Assembly (NCBI GenBank): GCA_947683625.1
Contig: CANTUR010000042.1
Span: 558,001 to 622,000 of the forward strand
Source of the DNA: Mallotus nudiflorus
Taxonomy: Eukaryota; Streptophyta; Magnoliopsida; Malpighiales; Euphorbiaceae
Reading direction: 5' to 3'
Length of the DNA stretch: 64,000 bases
Below, in pieces: positions 44,918 through 56,056 of this stretch. Positions within the stretch are counted from its first letter, which is position 1. Each line of letters opens with the position of its first letter. The notes under the pieces are model-generated. The model did not search any database, had not been told where the DNA came from, and saw nothing but the letters and a program-made list of their open reading frames with translations. A program made the position numbers and the translations under genes.

Positions 44918-47225
44918 TTAGGAAGGAAAGAGATACGGGTAAGAAGCTCGCATCTCAGCTTCAGTCTCCACGTATGCTCCTCAACTCTGTTGCTACGCCA
45001 CAGAACCTTGACCATCAGAATCTGCTTCGATCGCAACTGTCGAACTTGATAATCTACGATCGCCACAGGTTCTTCTACAAACGTCAAATCTTCACTCACT
45101 TCTACACTGTCGGGCTGCAACACGTGTGAAGGGTCTAAGATATACTTCCTCAACATCGAGATATGAAATACTGGATGCACCTGTGACATACTCGGAGGCA
45201 AATTCAACCGATATGCAATAATGCCAACTCTCTCCAGAATCTCAAACGGTCCAATATATCTCGGTGCTAACTTACCCTTCCTATCAAATCTCATCACAAC
45301 TCAAAGGGGATCTACACTTCCTTCCATACAATGCCTCATACGGTGCCATGCCAATACTGCTATGGTAGCTATTATTATATGCAAACTCTACGAGTGACAA
45401 ATGATCATCCCAGCTACCTCCCAAATCCAGGACACACATCCTCAACATATCTTCCAATTTCTGGATCATCCTCTCAGACTGACCATCTGTCTGAGGATGA
45501 AAAGCAGTACTGAAATCTAACCTAGTGCCCATCGCTTCCTGTAACTTCTGTCAAAAATGAGAAGTAAACACTGAACCTCTATTTGACATAATGGACACAG
45601 GTACTCTATGAAGGCACACAATATGCTTCACATATAGCTTCGCCAATCTAGCTACATAATAGGTGGCTTTCACAGGCAAGAAATGTGCAGACTTCATCAC
45701 CTTATCTACAATCACCCAGATGGAATCGTATCCATCCATAGAACGAGGTAAACCAACCACAAAATCCATAGCTATCCTTTCCCACTTCCACTCGGGAATA
45801 GGAAGAGGCTGAAGCTTCCTAGAAGGCTTCTGATGCTCAGCTTTCACTTGCTGACATGTCAGACACTTAGCAACATAATCAGTGACATCCTTCTTCAGTC
45901 CGTCCTACCAGTACAAGTCTTTGATACTGTGGTACATCTTAGTAACACCTGGATATACGCTATAGGCTGTAGAATGTGCTTCCTCTATGATCTCTTCTCT
46001 CAAATCATCCACATTAGGAACACACAATCTACCACTGAACCACAACACACCATCATCATCGAGTGTGAAATCAGTGAACTTCTCTACTATGACATCTCTG
46101 CAAGCTCTTTAAGAATAGGATCTCGGCTCTGAGCTGCTTTAATCATATCCCTTAGTACAGATCGTACCTTAAATTGAGCTAGCAGTCCACCTGACCTACT
46201 GATCTTCATCATCAGACCTTGATCCACCAATAAATGCACTTCATGGATCAATGGTCTCCTCTCAACACTGATGTGAGTAAGATTGCCTGAGGACTTTCTA
46301 CTCAAGGCATCTGCTACCACATTAGCTTTACACAGATGATATAAAATCTCACAGTCATAATCCTTTAATAATTCCAACCATCTCCTCTGCCTCAGATTTA
46401 GATCTCTCTGCTGGAAAATGTACTTAAGGCTCTTGTGATCAGTAAATATCTCACAAGTCTCCCCATACAGATAATGTCTCTAAATCTTCAGAGCAAAGAT
46501 CACTACAGCCATTTCTAGGTCATGTGTGGGATAGTTATGCTCATGCTTCTTCAACTGCCTTGAAGCATAGGCTATCACCCTACCATTGCATCAACACACA
46601 ACCAAGGCCAATTCTAGAGGCATCACAATAAACTGTGAACTTGTCCACACTATTGGGCAAAGCTAACACTGGGGCTGTAGTCAATTTCTCCTTCAACAAC
46701 TGGAAGCTATTCTTACAAGCTTATGACCACTCGAATCTAACATTCTTCTGAGTCAAGCGAGTCATAGGGGCTGCTATTCTAGAAAAATCCTGCACAAACC
46801 GCCTATAATACCCAGTTAAACCCAGAAAACTTTGAATCTTAGTAACAGAAGTCGGTCTAGGCCACTCAGACACTGCTTCAATCTTCTATACCTTCTTTAG
46901 ACACCACGTGTCCAAGAAAAGAAACACTCTCCATCCAGAAATCACACTTCGAGAATTTAGCATAAAGCTGATGATCTCTCAGTGTCTGTAGTATAATCCT
47001 CAAGTGATATACATGCTCTTCCATACCCCTAGAATATACCAGTATATCATCGATGAAGACTACCACAAACTGATCCACATATGGTCTGAATACCCTATTC
47101 ATCAGGTCCATAAAAGCTGCTGGTGCATTAGTCAAACCAAAAGACATCACCATTAACTCATAATGGCCATATCGTGTGTGGAATGCCGTCTTAGGAATAT
47201 CAGCTTCACTAATCCGCAGCTGATG
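44918..47225 (-). pseudogene. pol: Tekay pol C-terminal half: RT palm to chromodomain, broken
   Basis: From the right: HQLRISEADIPKTAFHTRYG, SFGLTNAPAAFMDLMNRVF, VVFIDDILVYSRG, LGHVVSKEGI, then a 14-base loss near 46885. RNase H text is fragmentary, ending NVVADALSRKSSG (near 46290). Integrase has KAEHQKPSRKLQPLPIPEWK (45790-45847), AMDFVVGLPRS, IMSNRGSVFTSHF (the D of SDRG is N), HPQTDGQSERMIQKLEDMLR. A 191 bp loss relative to the complete element, at a repeated GATGAGATT (near 45287), removes the middle of the integrase C-terminal region. The chromodomain EEPVAIVDYQVRQLRSK ... VKVLWRSNRVEEHTW is intact (45000-45090). Continues on the far side of the solo LTR at 47226. Confidence 0.88.
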
Positions 47226-50200
47226 TGTAATATCCTGTATTTTTTTAAAACATTTTAACACTGTACCGGGATATGCAGTGTTAATAATTTTTGTATATAT
47301 TATGATATTTTTACGAGTTGATATGTATTTAAAACCTATTTTAATTATTGTGTATTATTTATAGTGCTTTACGTAAAATTTTCCTGAGACTTTCATTTTC
47401 GGGGAAATTTTCACATAAATAATTTATTATTAATTATTTTAAATACATTTTCAGACTTGCATGAACTCATACGTATTTTTAAAATACTAAATAAAGCCTA
47501 TGTGTAATTATTTATTTAATTAGAGTTTAATATTACCCTAATATTTTATTAATTATTTATTAGTTTTTTTGTTATTTAATTATTTTATTTAGTATTAAAT
47601 TATTAAAATATTAACTTATAAGTGTGTGGTGTATATTTAATGTGTGTAATTTAATATTATTTTATTATATAGTATAAAGTATATATATATACACATTATA
47701 AATCAAAAATCAAAACTTTTGGAAAATTACATTTTTGCCCCCGATTACTCCTTCTTCCCCGATTTTCGCTTCCCTCGCCGTCCGCCATCTGCAACTGTCG
47801 ATTCCTTGCCATTGGTGTGCCATCCGGTGTGCCACCACCTTCCGCAGCCTTCCTCGCCGCCTGTAGCAGCCGTTTCCGGCGTCTGGAAGCCATTTTTGGC
47901 CGGAGAAGCCGAAAGTCGAGCAACCGTCGATCACGATGATTTCGGCCACCATTTTCGACACCGATGGTCTCTTTCTTCTCCTTGAGCTCCGGCGAGTGTG
48001 ATTCTAGCTTTGGTTTGAGCTGAATTGGTCTTGATTTGCTTAGGTTTTGAATTTTCAATTTCGGCCATATTAGGGTTTTTGATTTTTTTGAGCTTTGAAT
48101 TGATTGATTCATGAAAAATCCGTTCACAAATGTTGATCCTAGTAGCTTAATCTTCATGTGTGAATTTTTGTGGAATTTTTGGAGATTAATTTGATTTTTG
48201 GGTATTTTTGAATATTTTAATATTATTTTCTAATTTTTGGAAATTAATTAAATAAATTATGAAATTGTGTTTTATGATAATTATGGGTGTTAAAATGAAT
48301 TATATGAATTTATTTGGAATTTTTATGAATTTCTAAGTATTTATTTTGAATTATTTAAGTTTATGGAATTTTGGAAAATTAGGGTTAAATGTGTTTTTAA
48401 TTGAAATTAATTGGTTAATTGTGTTTAATTATTGATATTATTGATAAATATGTTGATAAAATTAATTTTGGATAATTATACTATTTTTGGTGAATTTTTG
48501 AAGTAATTTTAGTATATTTATATATATAGGGGTATTTTGGTAATTTTACATAAAATTGGCTAAAAATGTAATTTAATTGGTTTTAATAGTTATTTAAGGT
48601 ATAAAAATGGTTTCCATAAATTATTTAGTATTTTAACTAACTAAAACTATTTTTCATGAATTATTTTCAATTATATATATAATATACGATTTTACTAATA
48701 AAATGAGTTTTTATCGGTTTTTACTGTGTTTTAAGGCTAATTATGTAATTTCTATTTATAAAATGTATTTCTAGGTTATAAGGGTATTTTTAGTATTTTT
48801 GAATTATTCTGTGTTTATGAACCTCGGTCGGTAGACTGTAGTTTGGAGTCCGACTGAGGGATTGTGAATGAGATGTGGTGTTTATTTTTGAAGTGTGTTT
48901 CTTTGCAGGGTCGGCTCTACTCTTTGAGTAGAGAGATGTCCATTTTATAGGGGAGGTTCTGTCAAATTTTTGGTAGAATTCTCATAAAATGTGATGTCCA
49001 GTCGAACCCTAATTCTGTTTCTGTGTTTAATATTCTAGATCGAATTCTAGGATTTCTGTTAAGGTTATTCTGATTTCTGTTGTTATTGTTTGTTTAGCTG
49101 CGCTGAGATCGAGGCCTAGTGGACCATGCCCATCGGATCCATCTCGTGGAGTGCACTAAGTGTGAGTTGCTATTTTATATATATATGCTTAGGATGCATG
49201 ATTTAGAAATGCATGTTTTATTTTGATTAAATATGCATAAATAATTTGATTATTTCTTAAGTTTATATTTAGTTTATTTTGGTTTATTTTTGGTATATAT
49301 TAAATTATATGCATGTTTTGTTAATAAATTATATTTAAAATGTTTTTAAATATATTTCTAGCTTAATTTATAATTTGATTGAATTTATTTGACGTATATA
49401 TACTCGAAATATACCTAGTTTACTTTTGGTATATTTCCAGTATATATATGGTTTATGTTGCTATTTTATTTAAGTTCATGCATCATTTATTTGTGAATGA
49501 ATGTTTTATATTTATTAATGAAGGATATCAATAGAACGTGCTACCTAGTGGGCAGCACTAGGACTGAGTACGTACCGGTACGCCTATAGCATTTAGGCTA
49601 TATTACTAACCATTTGTGGATATTGATTGGTTATGATTATTTGATGTGTGAGATATGGTTTGGAGGTGTGATTGCTGGAGCTTGGTTGACCAAGTGTCTC
49701 GGGGCCAATCACACTGACAGTCAGACTGCTGGAGCTCGGTTGACTTAGTGTCTCGGGGCCAATCTACTGTCCAAATGGAATAAGTGAATATATTTGGAAT
49801 AAGTGAGCTTGTATGGCTAGAGTGTTGTCTAACACTATTTTTGAGGTTGCAATATTATAGGGTTCTATGTGATCCTTCATAAATGATGATTTTCAGTGAA
49901 ATATATATAAAATGATTTTATTGCATCTGTGTGTATTTGCCTGTATATATACATATTAGATACATACTGACGACTGTATGCATTGTCATTTAGTGTGCAT
50001 GTATATATATTATAGTAATTCACTCAGTGAGGTCTGACTCCCCTCCGTTGACTAATTTTTCAAGAGAGTCAACATCTTCAGACCTCAGTAGCAGGCCTAT
50101 ACGCCGGATTTCTTCCGCCCCGGCTTCTTTGTGTAAACTGCTTACTTGAGTCTTATTTTTATATAATCTAGACACTGCAGTAGTTGTAAATTAATTATGG

Positions 50201-50445
50201 GATTTTATGTATTATATTTATGCGAGATATTGTATTATACTTGAACTGGATTTGTATTAAAAGATTTATATATGGGAGATGGATATTATTTTGGATATTT
50301 ATGATTTTTATTTCCGCTGCATTATATATTATTATTATTATTATTATTGTATGTTTATTTTATTTTTAGGCTTGCTACGGGTTCCGGATTCGAAAGAATT
50401 CTCGTTCCCTAGTGCCGATTATGGCCCCTATTTTGGGTCGTGACA
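47226..50445 (+). mobile_element. Solo Tekay LTR, TSD TGATG
   Basis: Starts TGTAATATCCTG and ends GGGTCGTGACA, 3220 bp, exact flanks TGATG (47221-47225, 50446-50450). It interrupts the RT gene of the minus-strand element in the box FSKIDLRSGYHQ. Exon-like block at 47740-47992 with CTCCG/GCGAGTG (donor GT changed to GC), acceptor TTTCTTTGCAG near 48909, CTCTACTC-TTT-GAGTAGAG just after it. Little microsatellite TA remains. Confidence 0.95.
49544..49836 (+). promoter_or_regulatory. LTR hairpin cluster, copy E
   Basis: CCTAGTG/CACTAGG perfect (49544-49562), CGTACCGGTACG (49571-49582), TATAGC/GCTATA (49585-49602), GTGTGATTG/CAATCACAC (49666-49714), AGACTG/CAATCT with one C-A mismatch (49723-49765), AGTGTT/AACACT (49821-49836). 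The first loop has GAGCTT instead of GAGCTC. Confidence 0.55.
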
Positions 50446-50519
50446 TGATGATAACCCGACCTCAAGTCAATCTTAGAAAAGAACTATGCACCCTGTAGCT
50501 GATCAAACAGGTCATCTAT
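50446..50519 (-). pseudogene. pol: 74 bp RT island between two insertions
   Basis: Minus-strand translation gives IDDLFDQLQGA, a TAG (CAG in the copy at 60450-64000), then FFSKIDLRSGYHH. It joins the RT text at 57904 upstream with that at 47225 downstream. It contains the duplicated TGATG of the solo LTR at one end and TCTAT of the CRM-like element at the other. Confidence 0.9.
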
Positions 50520-51240
50520 TGATACGGACATGGCCAAGCTTAAGAATGGTAATGGTGGCAGCATTTCTAGAGATAAAGCTAAGGATGGGCTTGATGGAGA
50601 GGACAACAAGAAAACCAAAGATAAAGCTAAGGATCCATTAAGCATGCCACAAGGCCCAATTATAAGGTCAAGGTCCAAGAAGCTACAAGAAGCCTTAATT
50701 GGCTATATGCAAGATTGGGCTAGTCAAGGAAGTTCAATTGGTCATGCTAGGTTTGGCCCAAGTGAAGATACAATTGAATGGGCTTTGTTTAATGTTTGGC
50801 AAGTCCAAATACATGAAGACTAATGTGGGCTCAAATCCCTTATTTAAGTTCAGAACTATATTATTTGCTATTATGCTTAATATTTTTATTAGGGTTTCTC
50901 ATGTTAGGATGTTTTAAAAACCCTCTTTATGGTGTGTTTTAGATAGATTGGAAATTCGAATGAAAATTAGTCCTTTTGCATATTTGCTTGAATTCTTGAA
51001 TTCTTGTTGAATACATAAACCACTTATCAAGGAATTGATCTATCCTTGTGGCGTGTTAAGGGTTAGGGTTTAAAGAACTTAGTTTTCTTTAGGTTATGAT
51101 CTTGATCAACCAAACCTTGCAATCTGATTTAAGCGATTCTTAGGTTTTGAAACTCAATTTGTTCTTGGGTTTTCAAGATAGTAATTCACGAGTTCATAAT
51201 CATTAGGGTTCGTGGTTCTAATCCTTAGAGGTTCTTAACA
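50520..51240 (+). repeat. 5' LTR of the CRM-like element
   Basis: 721 bp, TGATACGGACATGG to GGTTCTTAACA. Its first ~300 bp contain the same reading frame as the C-terminus of pol (97 codons, MAKLKNGNGG to VQIHED), here without an upstream gene. It lacks 12 bp present in the 3' LTR between two ATGTGGGCT words. Confidence 0.93.
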
Positions 51241-52541
51241 TTTGGTATCAGGTTATCTATCCTTTTCTTTATGTTATTTGCTTGTTTCTTTACATTCTAC
51301 ATTGTTTAGTTTTTGATTCTTGTAGTTTTTTTTATTCTGATTAAAAAAAAAGAAAAAGAAAAAAAAGAAAGCAAAAAAAAAAAGAGAAGAAGAAAAAAAA
51401 TGAAATCAGATCTGAAATATCCAAAAAAAAAAGGATCAAGGAATAGGTCTGATTGGTTTGATTGTGCCTTAATTGGCTTGAAAACGTGTTTGATGTGTTA
51501 ATCCTTGTTTTTGGCGTGTTTATATAGATATTAGGGTTGTTAAAAGGTTCCTATTATAGCTAGCCTTGAAAGTTTCCTAAACTCAAGAGGAAATTAAGAA
51601 GATTTTTTTCAATCATACACAAATAAGGATTAGGTGGCTATTTAGGAAGATTGAAAGGGACATTGAATTCCATTGACCTGAACCCTATATATACCATCTT
51701 ATTTGAATTATTTCAGTCTTAAATTCGTCTTTCTCCTTCAAATATTCTCTTTTTTGCATATTTTTTTAAGTTTGGGCAGAATTGACACATTTAAGGCATA
51801 CAGAGGTAACCTTCCTTCTTGATCAACTTTCTTTATGATTTTTGCTTCCTAATCTGATCCTTACATGTCTTCTACATCAATTTGAAGTTTTTAATTCGTT
51901 CTTGAGCTCTAAAATCAAGTTTTTATTGCTGTTTGGTTAGAACTTTCTATTCAGGCTTAAACTTGATTTCTTGGTTCTTGAATTTAATTCCTTGTTTCTT
52001 GCACCTTATTTTCGTTCCTTTTACATGAACATTGCTTCATTTGAGTGTTTCATTGTTCTTGATTCATTAAGCACTTGTTTTTATTACTGTTTCCCCCTTT
52101 TTTTCTTATTTCAAGCTGAATTGCATCTTTCTTGTTTCTTCATCTAATTTTTGTGTTTCTTGCATCTAGATTGTTTCTTTATATGTCATTTGCATCCTTT
52201 TGAAGTTTTCTTATGTTTTTTCTTCCTAATTTTATTAAAAGCATGGCTATTTGTTGATTTTTTTCTTGATTCTTGCGTTTTGCCTTAACTAAGCTTTTTA
52301 GATCATAATTCTTAGTGCTTTGCAAGTATAGTGAAATAACTTGATGTGTGGTTATTGATTCACATAAGAATCCTTGAAAACAAGCTGAGTGGTGTGAGTT
52401 TTTCAACCTTGTGTGATCATTCTTGATTTTGTGAAACACGAGTGACCATCCCAATTAATTGAGAGTAAACACGTAAGGGAGTGATAGTGAGGTCCTTAAT
52501 TCTTTTTATTTATTTTATTGCATACTAACTCTTATTGTAGT
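51241..52541 (+). other. Primer site and leader of the CRM-like element
   Basis: TGGTATCAGG at 51243-51252 matches the first ten bases of the tRNA-iMet primer site, then diverges. Position 51342-51400 is an almost pure A/G tract. The remaining ~1.1 kb is T-rich and non-coding up to the gag ATG at 52542. A splice-acceptor-like site was not obvious at the end. Confidence 0.7.
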
Positions 52542-53720
52542 ATGTCAAGTGGTTCTAATGGAGGTGATAATATGCCAACTACCGGCATACTTGCGGCACA
52601 AATGCATGAAAATGAGAGGGTGCAATGAAGCATAAGGAATATGAATGAGCAAATGGAGAGGTTGCAACTTGAAATGGTAGCCAATCAACAAGCCATTCTA
52701 GACCAAATTAATTCACTTGCCCGAGGTATGGGAAATAGAACGAATGAAGGGGTGAATGCGCAAGGCAATTATGGGCAGCAAATTGGGATGAATGAGGATG
52801 ATTTTGGTGAAGGCTTTGAGGAGTATGATAATGTCGCCTACGGTGGGGTTAGTAGAGGCATGGGTAGAGGAGCTAGGAGGTACCAAAATCATGGTAGAGG
52901 TAGAGGATACTTTGGTGGTGAGTTTGGTGGCTATGGGAACTATGATGACGTTGATAGGAACTTGGGTAGCATCAAACTTAGGATTCCTATTTTTTTGGGC
53001 AAAACTGATCCGGAGGCATATTTGGAGTGGGAAAAGCGAGTTGACCTTATCTTTGATTGCTATAACTTTTTAGAAGAGAAAAAGGTGAAATTGGTGGTTA
53101 CCCAATTTAGTGAGTATGCTATAGTTTGGTGGGATCAGTTGGTGGTCAGTAGGAGGAGGAACATGGAAGAACCTATTAATAGTTGGATTGCACTTAAAAC
53201 TATCATGAGGAGACGTTTTGTACCTAGACATTACCATAGGGAGTTACATCAAAGACTCCAATCTTTGAGGCAAGGTATAAAGAGTGTTGAGGATTATTAT
53301 AAGGAGATGGAGATGCTCATGACTAGGGCTGATTTGGATGAGGATAGGGAAGCTACCATGGCATGATTCATTGGTGGGCTTAATAAGGAGATTGCTAATA
53401 AGGTAGAGTTGCAACATTATGTGGAGCTTGAGGAGTTAGTTCACCTTGCAATTAAGGTGGAAAAGCAACTAAAACCTAGAGGAGCAACCAGGTTTGAATA
53501 CAAGGGTACTTCGAGTGGTAGGCCACATTGGTCTAATTCATGGAACGGAGGCAAGAAAGGTGATGAGAAGTCTATTTTCAATGAGAACAAAGGGAAAAGC
53601 ATTTCTGGCGGCAAAGGCACATCTAAACCTGAAATCAATAAAGAAAAGAATAAAGATATTAAGTGTTTCAAATGCTTAGGGCATGGCCATATTGCTTCAT
53701 AATGTCCAAATAAGCGGACA
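52542..53720 (+). pseudogene. gag: CRM-like gag, broken by stops
   Basis: ATG at 52542 begins MSSGSNGGDNMPTTGILAAQ. A TGA at 52626 follows (expected CGA). Then comes a coiled Gln-rich start (MNEQMERLQLEMVANQQ), a Gly/Arg/Tyr-rich section, the gag core KLRIPIFLGKTDPEAYLEWE ... WWDQLVVSRRRN, MRRRFVPRHYHRELHQRLQS, and a TGA at 53364. ELVHLAIKVEKQLKPRG and the knuckle CFKCLGHGHIAS follow, and the knuckle's last part is interrupted by TAA (53700, expected CAA) before CPNKR. All three stops keep the same frame. Confidence 0.9.
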
Positions 53721-56056
53721 ATGGTGGCTAGAGAGCATGGGGAGATTGAAACAGCAAGTGAGGAGAGTGACAATGATGATGAGATACCACAATTAGAAGA
53801 TAACAACAATGATTGCATTGAAGGTCCTATGGGAGGTGAGCTTTTGGTGGCAAGGCGCACACTAAGTATTCAATTAAAGGAAGAAGATGCCTTGGAGCAG
53901 CAAAGAGACAACATTTTCCACACAAGATGCCATGTACAAGGTAAGACTTGTCTTGTTATTATTGATGATGGTAGTTGTACAAAGGTTGCTAGCACTTTAA
54001 TGGTTGAAAAATTGGGTTTAAATCTGATTCCACATCCTAGGCCTTATAGATTGTTATGGTTAAATAATTATGATGATATCAAAGTCAATAGGCAGGTTAT
54101 TGTACCTTTCACAATTGGTAGGTATTCAGATGAGGTGCTATGTGATGTCGTGCCAATGCATGCTGGCCATATCTTATTAGGCAAGCCATGGCAATTTGAT
54201 ATAAAGGCTATCCATGATGGCTTTCTAAATAGGTACTCATTTATGAAGGATGGGAGAAAAGTTACATTAACACCTCTTTCTCCAAAGGAAGTGTATGATA
54301 ACCAATGTAAGCTAGAAAAAGAGAGGAGTCAAGTTGAAAATAACAAAAAGGAGAGTGAAAACCTAAAGGGTGAGATTCGGCCTAAAGAGAAAACAAAGGC
54401 AAAGGGTAGTTTTTTGGTTAGGGAAAGTGAAGTTAGGCACGCATTGCATTCAAGTCAGATGTTATTTATTGTTACTTATAAAGATGCATACTTGAACACT
54501 ACTGAACTTGATCTTTCCTTGCCGAGTATGTTTGCTAATCTTTTGCAGGAGTTTGCTGATGTCTTTCCTGAGGAAATGCCAAGTGGATTACCTCCTCAAA
54601 GAGGGATAGAACATCAAATAGATTTCATACCGGGAGCTGCCATACCAAATAGACCAACCTATAGAAGTAATCCTGAGGAGACAAAAGAGCTTTAAAGGCA
54701 AGTGGAAGAACTGATGTCAAAAGGGTATGAGCGTGAGAGCTTAAGTCCTTGTGCAGTTCCAGTGATTTTGGTTCCAAAGAAGGATGGCACATGGAGAATG
54801 TGTGTGGACTGCTGTGCAATCAACAAAATAACAATAAAGTATTGTCATCCTATCCCTAGATTAGATGATATGCTTGATGAGTTACATGGTGCATGTTTGT
54901 TTACTAAGATTGATTTGCGTTCTGGTTATTATCAAATCCGCATGAAAATTAGGGATGAGTGGAAAACGACTTTTAAGACTAAGTATGGTCTGTATGAGTG
55001 GTTAGTCATGCTATTTGGGCTTACAAATGCACCTAGTACTTTTATGAGGTTGATTAACCATGTCTTGTGAGAGTGTCTTGGTAAATTTATGGTTGTGTAT
55101 TTTGATGATATCTTAATTTATTCCAAGTCCATTGATGATCATGTCATGCATGTGCGAAGGGTTTTAGAAATTCTTAGGATAGAAAAATTGTATGCCAATT
55201 TGAAAAAGTGTAGTTTTTGCATGGAAAGAGTTAATTTCCTTGGTTTTATTGTTATTTCACAGGGTCTAGAGGTTGATGTGGAGAAGGTAGAAGCAATTAG
55301 GGAGTGGCCAACACCTAAAACCATTAGCCAAGTTCGGAGCTTTCATGGGTTAGCTAGTTTCTATAGGAGGTTCATTAGAGACTTTAGTAGTATAGCTGCA
55401 CCCTTGAATGAAATTGTCAAGAAAAATTTTGGGTTTACTTGGGGTGATGCACAAGAACATGCTTTTAATATGCTTAAAGATAAGTTATGTAATGCTCCTT
55501 TATTGGTTTTACCTAACTTTGACAAAACCTTTGAGATTGAGTGTGATGCTAGTGGCTTTGGAATTGGGGCTGTTTTGATGCAAGAGGGTAGACCTATATG
55601 CTATTTTAGTGAAAAGCTAAATGGAGCAGCCCTTCGGTACCCGACCTATGACAAAGAACTCTATGCTTTGCTTCGAGCCTTGCAAACATGGAAACACTAT
55701 TTATGGCCCAAGGAATTTTTCATACACACAGATCATGAGAGTTTGAAGCATCTCAAGGGGCAAGACAAGCTAAACCGAAGACATGCCAAGTGGATGGAGT
55801 TCATTGAGACATTCCCATATGTAATCAAGTACAAGAAAGGTAAGGAAAATGTGGTTGCTGATGCACTCTCTCGCAGGTATGCTTTACTTACTACACTTGA
55901 TTCTAAATTTTTAGGCTTTGAGTTCATAAAAGAGTTGTATGTAAGTGATAATGATTTTAGCAATGTGTTTACCACTTGTGCAAATGGGACTGTTTTTAAT
56001 GATTTTTATGTGTTTGAGGGTTTTCTTTTCAAGAAAAATCGCCTTTGTATTCCTAA
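53721..56056 (+). pseudogene. pol: CRM-like pol: protease, RT, RNase H
   Basis: Protease: CLVIIDDGSCTKVASTLMVE (D-D-G-S, 53964-53975) and GHILLGKPWQFD. RT: MEELMSKGY, VLVPKKDGTWRMCVDC, PIPRLDDMLDELHGACLFTK, FGLTNAPSTFMRL, YFDDILIYSKS (YFDD 55098-55109), SFHGLASFYRRFIRDFSSIA. RNase H: FEIECDASGFGIGAVLMQEG, YDKELYALLRALQTWKHYLW, HTDHESLKHLKGQDKLNRRH, NVVADALSRRYALLT. Two stops break it, TAA at 54693 and TGA at 55068 (expected Gln and Arg). Same frame as gag, so a single polyprotein. Confidence 0.93.

Noticed and set aside
45331..45513. Plus-strand frames within the minus-strand pol (also 45833-46132) and minus-strand frames opposite 22405-24399
   Set aside because: They are antisense shadows of the pol gene, which has clear RT and integrase motifs in the other direction.
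47226..47261. Apparent N-terminal extension (MLKCFKKIQDIT) of the RT frame ending at 46878
   Set aside because: Those codons come from the inserted solo LTR. The RT gene really continues at 50446-50519.
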